A DNA stretch of 64,000 bases from Streptomyces ardesiacus (GCF_003112575.1 NZ_BEWC01000005.1:248001-312000), one strand, 5' to 3'. Numbered from the stretch's first letter, positions 52,259-60,998 are shown. The notes: generated by a model from the sequence alone, not told the origin. Translations and numbers: made by a program.

Positions 52259-52310
52259 CGTGCCCACAGCGCGCCCGTAAGACTGGACAAACACGGTCGC
52301 CAACAGTGCC
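52259..52310. repeat. Right-end repeat B (island 2)
   Basis: A copy of the right-end repeat opening CGTGCCCACAGCGCGCCCGT. It starts 127 bp before tRNA copy 2. Confidence 0.78.
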
Positions 52311-52385
52311 CCCCAAGTACTCACACCTGCCGTCCCGATACGAATCCGTGCAGGTCAGCAGCTACGCGGCCATGCAAGCGCCGTC

Positions 52386-52431
52386 GCTTCCCAAGCTGAG
52401 AGCGCGAGTCCGGTTCTCGTCATCCGCTCCA
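52386..52431 (+). repeat. tRNA-Gly 3' half copy 2
   Basis: 46 bp with three substitutions relative to the tRNA (two in the T loop region, one in the acceptor). Followed by a 12-bp terminator hairpin. Confidence 0.88.
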
Positions 52432-52435
52432 CACG

Positions 52436-52470
52436 AAACCCCAGGTCAGCGACCTGGGGTTTGTGTTTTA
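52436..52470 (+). terminator. Terminator after tRNA copy 2
   Basis: AAACCCCAGGTC (52436-52447) with GACCTGGGGTTT (52451-52462), 3-nt loop, T-rich tail. It may also stop the LPMO transcript from the right. Confidence 0.85.
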
Positions 52471-52546
52471 CCGCTGGCCCGCCGTCGGTCCTTCGCACAT
52501 GGTGCGCTCGACGCTCAGGCCGGTGCCTTGTGCGGCGCTGCCCGGC

Positions 52547-53221
52547 TCAGCCGAAGTTCACGTCGCTGCACCACATGTAGGCCTGGTCGAGGTGCGAGGC
52601 CTGCCAGATCACGAACATGATGTGGTGTCCGGTGTAGCCGGAAGTCTGGACGGGGAACGTGATGTCCTGCGCCGGGGCGAAACGGCCGGTCTGCGTGATG
52701 AAGTCGAGGTTGCCCCAGCCCAGTGTCTGGGTCTTGGGGTCGAAGCCCTGCTTGCTCACGTAGACCTTGAAGTAGTCGGCACCGTGGGACGCCTGGTCGT
52801 ACAGGTGGACCGAGAAGTTGTTGCCGACGGTGGTGGTCTTCCACTGCCCGGGCTTGTCCAGGCTGGCGTTCCTCGAGAGGTTGTTGCTGCAGAGCGTCCC
52901 GTCGGGGGTCCGCGCCTGGAACTGGCCACCGAGGCCGTCGCGGAGTGCGCTCATCCAGTTCCACATGGTGTCGGGGTTGGCCTGGAAGGCCTGCCAGCAC
53001 ATGGGATCCTCGGTCTGCATGGCCGGGTTCGTGTGGTTGCTGCCCCACGTCTTCCAGCACTGGTACGCCCGGGAGGCGGGGTCGACGATGGTGCCGTGAG
53101 CCTGGGCCGGGGCCGACCAGGTCAGTGCGCCGACCACCACGGCGAACAGCATGACGAGCGCCTGGAGAGGGCGACGGAGGGACGAGCGCGAACGCCCGGT
53201 TAACGGACTCTGTGTGCGCAT
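52547..53221 (-). CDS. AA10 lytic polysaccharide monooxygenase
   Basis: A 224-aa secreted copper enzyme that oxidatively cleaves chitin or cellulose. The signal peptide ends APAQA and exposes the copper-binding N-terminal His of HGTIVDPASRAYQCW. The second histidine is in SHGADYFKVY or GYTGHHIMFVIW. Conserved Cys pairs and CSDVNFG end the chain. There is no carbohydrate-binding module. GGAAGGAG lies 8 bp upstream of ATG 53221. The CebR-type operator upstream suggests a cellulose-responsive enzyme. Confidence 0.93.
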   Translation of the reverse strand: MRTQSPLTGRSRSSLRRPLQALVMLFAVVVGALTWSAPAQAHGTIVDPASRAYQCWKTWGSNHTNPAMQTEDPMCWQAFQANPDTMWNWMSALRDGLGGQFQARTPDGTLCSNNLSRNASLDKPGQWKTTTVGNNFSVHLYDQASHGADYFKVYVSKQGFDPKTQTLGWGNLDFITQTGRFAPAQDITFPVQTSGYTGHHIMFVIWQASHLDQAYMWCSDVNFG

Positions 53222-53255
53222 GTGGGGGGAACTCCTTCCAGTTGCAAGGCTGTTA

Positions 53256-53269
53256 TGGGAGCGCTCCCA
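53256..53269 (-). promoter_or_regulatory. CebR-type operator
   Basis: The perfect 14-bp palindrome TGGGAGCGCTCCCA lies 35 bp upstream of the LPMO start. It is the known CebR binding sequence of Streptomyces, released by cello-oligosaccharides. Confidence 0.88.
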
Positions 53270-53515
53270 ACGGTAGGGCTCCCGGGTGAAATGTCAACGA
53301 AACGCACAAAGTTGATCACAGTGGTGGGCAACGAGCGGGAAATCGCCGGGCCATGAAGCAGCAACCCGGCTGATCACGCCCAGGTCCGTTCCCTGTTTGC
53401 CGGCCCGGCTGTTCCGGGCAGGACCGCCCCGCAGTGAGCGGGCAGCACGGGTCGCGACTCGGCCGTCGCCCGTCCCCCACTGATGACGGTTCCCCCGCCG
53501 ACACCGCCCGAGCTC

Positions 53516-53568
53516 CGTGCCCATGGCGTGCCCGTATGAGTGGACCAACACGGTCAACAGCGGTGCGA
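53516..53568. repeat. Right-end repeat C (island 3)
   Basis: A third copy, opening CGTGCCCATGGCGTGCCCGT, starting 126 bp before tRNA copy 3. Confidence 0.8.
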
Positions 53569-53641
53569 CCCGACGCGCAGGACCAGCGGAGCGCACGGCA
53601 TCTGCGCACGTCGTGGCCGTACAGCACGCTCGCGCGTCCTC

Positions 53642-53679
53642 GCTTCCAAGCTGAGAGCGCGAGTTTGATTCTCGTCACC
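53642..53679 (+). repeat. tRNA-Gly 3' half copy 3 (decayed)
   Basis: 38 bp matching the tRNA with one base deleted from CCC and one substitution; the acceptor end is lost after CACC. It marks the outermost island boundary. It has no terminator. Confidence 0.82.
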
Positions 53680-53708
53680 GGCCCGGCCTCGTGCCGACTC
53701 GGCGATCG

Positions 53709-54620
53709 TCAGTCGACGGAGGCCATGAACTCCAGCATCCTGCGGTTGACTTCGTCCGCGTGGTCGATCTGAGGTCCGTGCCCGGTGCCGGTGATGATCT
53801 CGGCCCGGGCGCCCGGCACCAGACGTGGGACGCGCTCCCGCTGCCGCTCGGGGTGCACCAGGAGGCTGCGCCTGCCCAGCACCAGGTAGAGGGGGGTGCG
53901 AAGGGTGGTCAGTTCCGCCTCGGACAGGGGGAGCGGTGCCGGGCGGCGGATGCGGTAGGCACGGACGGCCGTCCTGATCATCGTGCGCAGCTCGGGCGTG
54001 ACCAGGACCGGTTGTTCCAGCCAGGCCGCCAGGCGCGGGCGCAGCGCCTTGGGTGCGAAGGTCGCGAAGAGGCCGGCGAAGATCCAGACGAAGAAGCGCA
54101 GGCCCACCTTCTCCAGGCCGCCCGGGTCGAGCAGGGTGACCGAGGCGAGGCGTCCGGGGCTGCGGTGCGCCTGGTTGAGGGCGAGCCAGCCTCCGTACGA
54201 GGCACCGACGAGGTGGACGCGTTCGAGTCCGAGGCCGTCGAGCGTCTCGTCCAGCCACTGCGCGGCCCGTTCGGGCTGATGGATCGGCTCCCGCTGCACG
54301 CTGCGCCCGGGGTCGCCCGGGGTGTCGACGGCGTAGACGGGGCGGTCGGCGCTGAGGGCGGGGGTGTTCGGGTACCACATGGCCGAGCAGGAGCCCGCTC
54401 CGTGCACCAGGACGACCGGGGTGCGGGAGCGGGCCGCGGGGTCGGTGGGTCCGTAGCGGTACACGTGGGTGGTGCCGAACGAGGTCTCCACGTCGTGTTC
54501 CGCGAGGGCGCGTGCCCCCATCGCGTAGACGGCGTCGCACGCGGCGAAGTAGCGGTCGCGCCAGGAGTCGCTCACATAGCGGCCGACGTCGGCCTGGGTG
54601 CGGGCAGTGGTCTCGGACAC
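53709..54620 (-). CDS. Alpha/beta hydrolase
   Basis: A 303-aa soluble hydrolase. The oxyanion segment is VVLVHGAGSCSAMWYPN, the nucleophile elbow is LVGASYGGWLALNQAH, the acid lies near YLVLGRRSLLVHPERQ and the His is in ITGTGHGPQIDHADE. GTG 54620 has GGAGG 5 bp upstream; a GTG two codons earlier is too close. It is divergent from a TetR gene across a palindromic operator, so that regulator probably controls it. Substrate unknown. Confidence 0.88.
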   Translation of the reverse strand: MSETTARTQADVGRYVSDSWRDRYFAACDAVYAMGARALAEHDVETSFGTTHVYRYGPTDPAARSRTPVVLVHGAGSCSAMWYPNTPALSADRPVYAVDTPGDPGRSVQREPIHQPERAAQWLDETLDGLGLERVHLVGASYGGWLALNQAHRSPGRLASVTLLDPGGLEKVGLRFFVWIFAGLFATFAPKALRPRLAAWLEQPVLVTPELRTMIRTAVRAYRIRRPAPLPLSEAELTTLRTPLYLVLGRRSLLVHPERQRERVPRLVPGARAEIITGTGHGPQIDHADEVNRRMLEFMASVD

Positions 54621-54646
54621 GGCCACCTCCGGAGGGTCGATTTTCG

Positions 54647-54684
54647 TGGTACGAACGTATCACGGAGATGATACGGATGTACCA
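54647..54684. promoter_or_regulatory. TetR operator between divergent genes
   Basis: An inverted repeat, TGGTAC-N4-GTATCA-N6-TGATAC-N4-GTACCA, lies between the hydrolase and TetR starts. This is the typical size and place for a TetR operator repressing both. Confidence 0.8.
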
Positions 54685-54720
54685 TCAAGGGGCGGCGGAC
54701 GACGAGTGGAGAAGCAGCCG

Positions 54721-55338
54721 ATGCCCAAGCGCGTGGACCATGCGGAACGGCGCACCGAGATCGCGGAGGCGCTCGTCCGGGTCGCCGGACGACGCGGGCT
54801 GCACGCCGTGGGGATGCGCGACGTGGCGGCCGAGGCGGGCGTGTCACTGCGGCTGGTGCAGTACTACTTCGAGACCAAGGAGAAGTTGCTGCTCTACGGA
54901 CTGGAGCACTTGGCCGGGAAGTTCGGGGAGCGGCTCGCCACCCGCGTCCGAGCCGCCGGGGACGGTCCGGGGCCACGTGCGACGGTCGAAGCGCTGCTGA
55001 TGACGGCGCTGCCGACCGACGAGGAGAGCCGCACCTTCCACCACCTCTACACCTCGTACGCCGTTCTGGCCGTGACCGACCGGACGCTCGCGGCCCAGCC
55101 CTTCATCAGGAACCCCGACGCCGCCGAAGGCGTCCTGGCCGCCGTCCTCCGGCAGGCGCAGGCGGCGGATCTGCTGCGGCCCGGCGTGGACGCGCACCTG
55201 GCCGCGGCCGGCCTGCTTGCGATGTCTGCGGGACTCGGCACCAGCGTCCTCGTCGGTCAGCGCAGTCCCGAGTCCGCCGCCGCGGTTTTGGAGGACCAGC
55301 TCAACCGCGTCTTCCGCGCGGCCGACGCGGGCGGGTGA
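54721..55338 (+). CDS. TetR-family regulator 1
   Basis: A 205-aa regulator. The HTH (about 10-55) reads ERRTEIAEALVRVAGRRGLH then AGVSLRLVQYYFETKEKLL. The C-terminal domain is of the BetI-like TetR_C type (LLMTALPTDEESRTFHHLY, AVLAVTDRTLA). ATG 54721 has GGAG 9 bp upstream. It is expected to control the divergent hydrolase and itself. Confidence 0.9.
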   Translation: MPKRVDHAERRTEIAEALVRVAGRRGLHAVGMRDVAAEAGVSLRLVQYYFETKEKLLLYGLEHLAGKFGERLATRVRAAGDGPGPRATVEALLMTALPTDEESRTFHHLYTSYAVLAVTDRTLAAQPFIRNPDAAEGVLAAVLRQAQAADLLRPGVDAHLAAAGLLAMSAGLGTSVLVGQRSPESAAAVLEDQLNRVFRAADAGG

Positions 55339-55433
55339 CACAAGGCCCGTTCGAGCGCTTCATCGACTTCGCCACGGCCGGACCGGGTGGGCGGTCGCGC
55401 CCCGCCTTCCCTCGCCGTGACGTCGTGGACTCC

Positions 55434-56069
55434 TCACCCGGCCGGGTCGACGTCGACGGCATCGGCGCCGAAGGCGGCGACGAGCGCCTGCACGATCAGG
55501 CCGGGAAGCTCGGTCCGCCCGTCGTCCTCGGCCCAGCGCACCAATGCCGTGTGCATGGCGGCCAGACAGGCGCCGGCCGCCGCTCGGGCGCGGAACGCCG
55601 CGTCGGGATCGGTGGCATCGTCCGCCAGGGCGTCGACGATCGCCTGCTGAAGGGCGTAGTGGCTGTCCAGGTGCCTGGCTCGCAGGGCGGGCGTCGAGAT
55701 CATGAGCTGGAGGCGGGCGAGCAGGAAGGTGTCGCCCGTCGCCGGGTCGTCCGGGCGAGCGCCGCCGGTCAACGTCGCGGCCGCGGCGACGAGCGCACTG
55801 CCGATACGGCGGACCAGGGGCTGCGCCGGGGAGGTGGCGGCGATGTGCTCGGCGACGAGCGGGCCGTTCTGGTCGACGAGCACCAGGTCTTCCTTCGTGG
55901 GGAAGTGCCGGTACACCGTCATGGGCGCCACGCCTGCGGCTTCGGCGATGTCGGCCACGGTCGTGGCGTCGTATCCGCGCTCGACGAACATCCGGACCGC
56001 GAGCGTCTGAATCATGCGCTGCGTCTCCGCTCGCCGTTGCGCACGCAGGGTTGAGGGCCGGTCCACCAT
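55434..56069 (-). CDS. TetR-family regulator 2
   Basis: A 211-aa regulator. The HTH reads MIQTLAVRMFVERGYDATTV, ADIAEAAGVAPMTVYRHFPT, followed by KEDLVLVD. The C-terminal helices (AGACLAAMHTALVRWAEDD) resemble TetR_C of the AcrR type. ATG 56069 with GTG three bases later. It is divergent from the SDR gene with two short palindromes between, so it probably represses both. Confidence 0.9.
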   Translation of the reverse strand: MVDRPSTLRAQRRAETQRMIQTLAVRMFVERGYDATTVADIAEAAGVAPMTVYRHFPTKEDLVLVDQNGPLVAEHIAATSPAQPLVRRIGSALVAAAATLTGGARPDDPATGDTFLLARLQLMISTPALRARHLDSHYALQQAIVDALADDATDPDAAFRARAAAGACLAAMHTALVRWAEDDGRTELPGLIVQALVAAFGADAVDVDPAG

Positions 56070-56071
56070 GT

Positions 56072-56112
56072 GGTAGACCCTACCTTGCTGATAGTGACTA
56101 CCACATTGGTAG
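56072..56112. promoter_or_regulatory. Two GGTAG/CTACC palindromes (TetR 2 operator)
   Basis: GGTAG-N3-CTACC at 56072-56084 and CTACC-N5-GGTAG at 56098-56112, 27 bp apart, in the 68-bp gap between the TetR and SDR genes. Confidence 0.75.
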
Positions 56113-56137
56113 ACACTCACAAGAATGGGGGGCGGGC

Positions 56138-56911
56138 ATGACGGACGCAGACGACCTGACGGGCAGGACGGCTCTGGTGACCGGCGCGTCGCGCGGCATA
56201 GGACGGGCGATCGCGGTCCGGTTGGCGGCGAAGGGGGCCGCGGTCCTCGTGCACTTCGGCGCGGACGGGGACGGTGCGGCAGCGACGGCCGACGAGATCG
56301 AGCGTGCCGGTGGAACCGCGATCACCGTCCGGGCGGAACTGGGCGTGGAGGACGACATCGACACGCTCTTCGCGGGAGTCGAGGCCGCACTGGCCGGGCG
56401 GCCGCTCGACGTCCTCGTCAACAACGCGGCAGCCGCGCCCGCCGGGCCGATCGGGGCCACGACGCGCGAGGAGTTCGACCACCTGTTCGCGGTCAACGTG
56501 CGAGCGCCGTACTTCATCGTCCAGCGCGCGCTGGACCTGCTCCCCGACGGGGGCCGCATCATCACGATCTCCTCCGTGGCGACCCGGATGGCCAACCCCT
56601 CCCAGACCTCCTTCGCCATGACGAAGGGAGCGGTCGAGACCATGAGCCTGACGTTGGCCAACGAGCTGGGCGCACGGGGAATCACCGTGAACGCCGTTGC
56701 TCCCGGCGCCACCCGGACCGCGACCAACGGGACGTCCTTCGAGGCACCGGGCCTGGCGGAACTCATCGCCGGCACGACGGCGCTCGATCGGCTGGGCAGG
56801 CCCGAGGATGTCGCCGACGTGGTCGCGTTCCTCGCCTCCGACGCGGCGCGCTGGATCACCGGGCAGGTCATCGACGCGAGCGGCGGCCTGTTTCTCGGAC
56901 CGCGCGTCTGA
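56138..56911 (+). CDS. SDR-family oxidoreductase lacking catalytic Tyr
   Basis: A 257-aa classical short-chain dehydrogenase. The NAD(P) motif is TALVTGASRGIGRAIAVRLA, then VLVNNAAAAPAG and RIITISSVATRMANPSQ. The YxxxK motif reads FAMTK: the codon is TTC, so the usual general-acid Tyr is Phe while Lys is kept. The C-terminus DVVAFLASDAARWITGQVID is typical. ATG 56138 follows GGGGGG. Dehydrogenase activity is therefore uncertain. It is controlled by the divergent TetR. Confidence 0.88.
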   Translation: MTDADDLTGRTALVTGASRGIGRAIAVRLAAKGAAVLVHFGADGDGAAATADEIERAGGTAITVRAELGVEDDIDTLFAGVEAALAGRPLDVLVNNAAAAPAGPIGATTREEFDHLFAVNVRAPYFIVQRALDLLPDGGRIITISSVATRMANPSQTSFAMTKGAVETMSLTLANELGARGITVNAVAPGATRTATNGTSFEAPGLAELIAGTTALDRLGRPEDVADVVAFLASDAARWITGQVIDASGGLFLGPRV

Positions 56912-56979
56912 CGGCCCGGAGCCGGTCACGGACGGCGATCCCGGTGAGCGGGTCGTTTTCGGGAGGTCCGCCCGGCGGG

Positions 56980-57915
56980 TCAGTCGCGTCGCTGCGCGGT
57001 CGGAATCCGGCGGCGGGTGCCGTCCACCGGGGGTGGCGGTGTCCGCACCAGTTCGCGTTCGAGTGCGTCCAGGGCCCGACGGGCCTCCTCGATGCGGTGG
57101 GCCAGCGCCGTGCGCTCCGTCCGGTCGGCGTGCGGCCGGGGCTCCGTCCGGTCGGCGTGTGGCCTGGGCTCCGCCGGGGCCGCCCCGTCCATCTCGCGGG
57201 CCTCGTCGAGGGACGTGATGACGACACCGATGAGGACGTTGACGAGCACGAAGGAAGCGAGCAGTACGTAGGAGCCGTAGTAGAGGAGGCTCCAGCGGGA
57301 GATGTCCAGGCCGCCGTGGACGGCGTCGCCGATGCCGTCCAGGGTCATCAGCAGGAAGAGGGTGAGTACGGCGCGGCCGATGGACCCGTAGTGCTCGGGG
57401 TCGTGGCTGCCGAAGAAGACCCAGCCCACCATCGCGTAGACGTACAGCAGCAGTGCGCCGACGAGGAGGAAGCTCAGTGTGCCGGGCAGGCTGCGGACCA
57501 CCGCCATGAGCACGATGCGCAGTTGGGGCAGGAAGCGGGCGGTGCGCAGGACCCGGGCCAGGCGCAGCAGCCGCAGGACGGTGGTGTTCTCGCGCACGAC
57601 GGGCAGGAACGCGCACAGGACCACGGCCAGGTCGAAGAGGTTCCACGGGTCCCTGAAGAACGCTCCGGGACGATCGGCGTGCGCGGCCAGGCGCAGCACG
57701 ATCTCGAGGGTGAAGGCGACCAGGCAGACGTGCTCGGCCAGCCGTAACCAGTGCTGCCAGCCGGCGACGATCCCGGAGTAGGTCTCGGCGCCCAGGAGCG
57801 CGGCGTTGGCGAGGATCAGGGAGAAGACGGTGACCGCGAACCAGCGGGCCTGGACGACAGCCGTGCAACGACGGGCCAGGACCCCTCGGGCACGGGAAAA
57901 CTGCTGCTGGGGCAT
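56980..57915 (-). CDS. Voltage-gated ion channel, NaChBac-like
   Basis: A 311-aa six-helix ion_trans channel. S1 is WFAVTVFSLILANAALLGAE; the S4 arginines are in LRLLRLARVLRTARFLPQLR. The pore helix/filter is LFLLMTLDGIGDAVHGG, where NaChBac has TLESW, and S6 is SYVLLASFVLVNVLIGVVIT. A C-terminal coiled coil follows (HRIEEARRALDALERELV). ATG 57915 has GGAGG further up; the frame opens earlier. Ion selectivity cannot be told from the unusual filter. A 16-bp palindrome lies 95 bp upstream. Confidence 0.88.
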   Translation of the reverse strand: MPQQQFSRARGVLARRCTAVVQARWFAVTVFSLILANAALLGAETYSGIVAGWQHWLRLAEHVCLVAFTLEIVLRLAAHADRPGAFFRDPWNLFDLAVVLCAFLPVVRENTTVLRLLRLARVLRTARFLPQLRIVLMAVVRSLPGTLSFLLVGALLLYVYAMVGWVFFGSHDPEHYGSIGRAVLTLFLLMTLDGIGDAVHGGLDISRWSLLYYGSYVLLASFVLVNVLIGVVITSLDEAREMDGAAPAEPRPHADRTEPRPHADRTERTALAHRIEEARRALDALERELVRTPPPPVDGTRRRIPTAQRRD

Positions 57916-58010
57916 CTGCTGCCCTGCCTCCTTCACATGGCGCGCCGGCCCGCTCGGCCCACTCGCCGATGAGGGGCCGATGCGGTCGGCGATCACGCCG
58001 CAGGAGGCTT

Positions 58011-58026
58011 TCTACAGCACTGTAGA
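58011..58026. promoter_or_regulatory. TCTACAGCACTGTAGA palindrome
   Basis: A perfect 16-bp palindrome about 95 bp upstream of the ion-channel start. It could be an operator of a BlaI/CopY- or MarR-like protein; no candidate gene is next to it. Confidence 0.5.
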
Positions 58027-58366
<340 letters not shown>

Positions 58367-59508
58367 TCAGACCGACGGCGACGGCGTGCCGGCGGTGCGT
58401 CTGGCCAGCAGTCCCGCCAGCAGCATCACGATCAGACTGGTACCGGCGCCGCACAGCGTCCACAGCACCCGGTAGCCCTCGGCCGCATCGTCGGAGGGCT
58501 GTGGCAGGTCGATCAGGACGAGCACTCCGGCGGCGATGGCCGCGGTGTAGAGCGTGTAGTTCCAGAAGCGGATCCCTGCCCCGTGCATCAGCAGGACGAG
58601 TGCCACCACTTCGAGTCCGCGAGCACCGCGAACAGCCTGAGCCCGTGTTCGCCCGCAGGCACCCACAGCAGGAGCGCGGCCACGACGGCACCGATCGACG
58701 CACCGACGAGCCGCTGCGCGCCGGCGAGCGCGGCCTGTTCCAGGCTCGGCTTCAGGGCGACGATGGCCGCGATCGGGATCCAGTAGCCGTACGACAGGTC
58801 CAGCCCGAAGGCCAGCGCGACGGTACCGCCGATGACCAGGGCGCGGATCAGTGCGAACAGGACCAGCGGCCGGGTCAGCCCCTTGCGGGACGTGTCGCCC
58901 GGGAGCTCCGAGAACGGCTGGTCCCGGTCGGTGCGCCCCCGCACGAGCCACCACAGGAACGCCACCGTGATCCACAGCAACGCCCCTCCGGTCCACGAAA
59001 GCACCTGCGCCCAGACGTGGCTGGTGATGCGGCCCTCCTGGTGGATGCCGGACTCGAAGCCCACGGCGACGACGAACCACACGTTGAGAAGGAGGGCGTT
59101 GACGAATCTCCGGGCCCCGAAGGCGGCCATCAGCCCGGCCGCCAGGGTGACCGCGAAGGAGACGCACGTCAGCAGCCCCCAGGAACCGGAGCCGACACCG
59201 AAGGCCAGCGCGGTCACCCCGGCACCGGTCAGCGCGAAGACGGAGACGTGGAGCGCGCGGTGACCGTAGCCGCCTCCCGGGTCGGCGAGCGCCGCGAACA
59301 GCAGGCCGAACAACGCGCTCAGCAGGTACTCCTCGTGGCCGATCGCCCAGAAGACGAACATCGGCACCAGCGCGGCGTCCAGGAACGCAACCGCTCGCGG
59401 CCAGTTCAGCCCGGCGGGGTGGACCTCGAACAGTTTCGACAGCCAGGTCATGACCTTGCCCCCGCGGGCGGGCTCTCCCGTGCCTGTGCTCTCCGTGGCC
59501 ACGCTCAT
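58367..59508 (-). pseudogene. FUSC-family membrane protein, frameshifted
   Basis: ATG 59508 opens a frame with about eight helices, EEYLLSALFGLLFAALADPG, ALHVSVFALTGAGVTALAFG, ALWITVAFLWWLVRG-like and YGYWIPIAAIVALKPSLEQA, typical of FUSC/aromatic-acid-exporter-like proteins. The frame stops at 58588, but the adjacent frame continues the last helices (VVALVLLMHGAGIRFWNYTL, IDLPQPSDDAAEGYRVLW) to a stop at 58367. The shift lies near 58608. It is either a real frameshift or a sequencing error; the rest looks well preserved. Confidence 0.82.
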
Positions 59509-59786
59509 CGCCCTCTCACCCGGAACACACCTTGAGGGCCGATTCTCCGAAGGGAACCGGTGGGGAGCGGTCCGACCCGCCGGAAGGCGGCGACGAGAGG
59601 CCCCCCGGGCCAGGATCACGGTGCCTCGTGACGCGGTGGCCGAGGTGCCGCCGCCGGCCCCGTACCAGCGCGAAGTCGCCGCCGTCCAGGGGGACCGCGC
59701 CCGCTTTTGGCGTGGGCGGTCCCCAGGTTCCAAGCACCTGCCTGCCGTAGCGACCTCGGGGACCCGCGCACCTACCGTGGCGTGGC

Positions 59787-60998
59787 ATGCCAACCTTCTT
59801 ATCTGCTTCGCGGACCCGCAGGCGTGCCGTGCTCCTGGCGCTGGTGACGGCCACCGTGCTGGCCGGTGTGCCCGCGGCGACCGCGCGGGCGTCGGGCTCC
59901 GCCACGGGCGACGACTGCGGCGGGCGCGAGCAGACCCGCCGGGCGCTGCGCGTCCTCACCGATCACGACGGCATCGCCGGGGCCGCGGTCCTGGTGACCG
60001 ACCCCGCCGCCGAGAGGCCCTGCGGACGCTGGACCGAGAGCGCGGGTACGGCGGACCTGCGCACCGGACGCCCGATGACCGCCACCGACCGGCTGCGCGT
60101 GGGCAGCGTAACCAAGACGTTCACCGCGGCGCTCGTCCTCCAGCTCGTCGCCGAGCACAGGCTCTCGCTGGACGAGCCCGTCGGCCGGCGGCTGCCCGGG
60201 CTGCTCGACGGGTACGGCGACGACGGGCGCCCGGTCACCGTACGGCAGTTGCTGCAGCACACCAGCGGACTGCCCGACTACCTCGACGCCCCCGAGTGGG
60301 AGCACCCCGAGCGGCTGCGGTACCGCCACTTCGAGCCGCGCGACCTCGTCGGGCGGGCGCTCGAACTGCCGCGCCCGCCGCAGGGCACCTGGCACTACGC
60401 CACCACCAACTACCTCGTCCTCGGCCTGCTCGTCCGCGAGGTGACCGGCCGCAGCGCCGAGGCGGAGATCGACCGCCGTTTCCTCAAGCCGCTGGGGCTG
60501 CACGACACGTACTGGCCCGGTGACGGCACCCGCATCCGGGGGCCGCACTCGCGCAGCTACTTCGCCGGCGCCGACGGCGGTCGCGTCGACGGCACCGGCT
60601 GGAACATGACCTTCGCCGGTGTGGGCGGCGCCCTGGTCTCGTCGCCGGGCGACCTGACGCGGTTCGCCACCGCCCTGCTCGACGGCCGGCTGCTGCCCGC
60701 GGCCCAACTGGCCGAGATGCGCCGCACGGTGGCGGCCGATCCCGACCGGTTGTGGCCGGGGGGCCGCTACGGGCTGGGCCTGATCTCGACGCCGCTGTCC
60801 TGCGGCGGGGCGTGGTGGGGGCACGCCGGGACGGTGCCCGGCGGTCACCGGGCGCTGGTCGCCGTCGGCCCCGGGGGCCGGAGCGTGGCCGTCGCCCTGA
60901 ACACGGTGCCCGACACGCTCCCGGCCGAACTCGATTTTCTCGACGTCGTCGACACGTCCCTCTGCGGGGACGGGTCCTCGGAGAGGACGCATCCATGA
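59787..60998 (+). CDS. Secreted serine hydrolase (class C beta-lactamase/DD-carboxypeptidase-like)
   Basis: A 403-aa exported protein with signal peptide (RTRRRAVLLALVTATVLAGV, cleavage near ATARA). The penicillin-binding fold has the nucleophile in RVGSVTKTFTAALVLQLV (SxxK), YATTNYLVLG (YxN) and GHAGTVPG (HxG). A conserved RQLLQHTSGLPDYLD follows the first motif. It may act on D-Ala peptides or esters; beta-lactamase activity is not assured. The stop overlaps the next start by 4 bp (ATGA), so the two secreted enzymes form an operon. Confidence 0.9.
   Translation: MPTFLSASRTRRRAVLLALVTATVLAGVPAATARASGSATGDDCGGREQTRRALRVLTDHDGIAGAAVLVTDPAAERPCGRWTESAGTADLRTGRPMTATDRLRVGSVTKTFTAALVLQLVAEHRLSLDEPVGRRLPGLLDGYGDDGRPVTVRQLLQHTSGLPDYLDAPEWEHPERLRYRHFEPRDLVGRALELPRPPQGTWHYATTNYLVLGLLVREVTGRSAEAEIDRRFLKPLGLHDTYWPGDGTRIRGPHSRSYFAGADGGRVDGTGWNMTFAGVGGALVSSPGDLTRFATALLDGRLLPAAQLAEMRRTVAADPDRLWPGGRYGLGLISTPLSCGGAWWGHAGTVPGGHRALVAVGPGGRSVAVALNTVPDTLPAELDFLDVVDTSLCGDGSSERTHP

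Larger units (their letters stand above)
50983..52431 (+). mobile_element. tRNA-Gly island 2 remnant (vapBC)
   Basis: About 1.45 kb between tRNA copies 1 and 2. It holds the possible methylase scrap, vapBC, and right-end repeat B. No integrase. Inferred as the relic of a separate integration or a deletion derivative. Confidence 0.55.
52432..53679 (-). mobile_element. tRNA-Gly island 3 remnant (LPMO)
   Basis: About 1.25 kb between tRNA copies 2 and 3, carrying only the LPMO gene and right-end repeat C. No integrase. Inferred from the flanking repeats. Confidence 0.5.
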
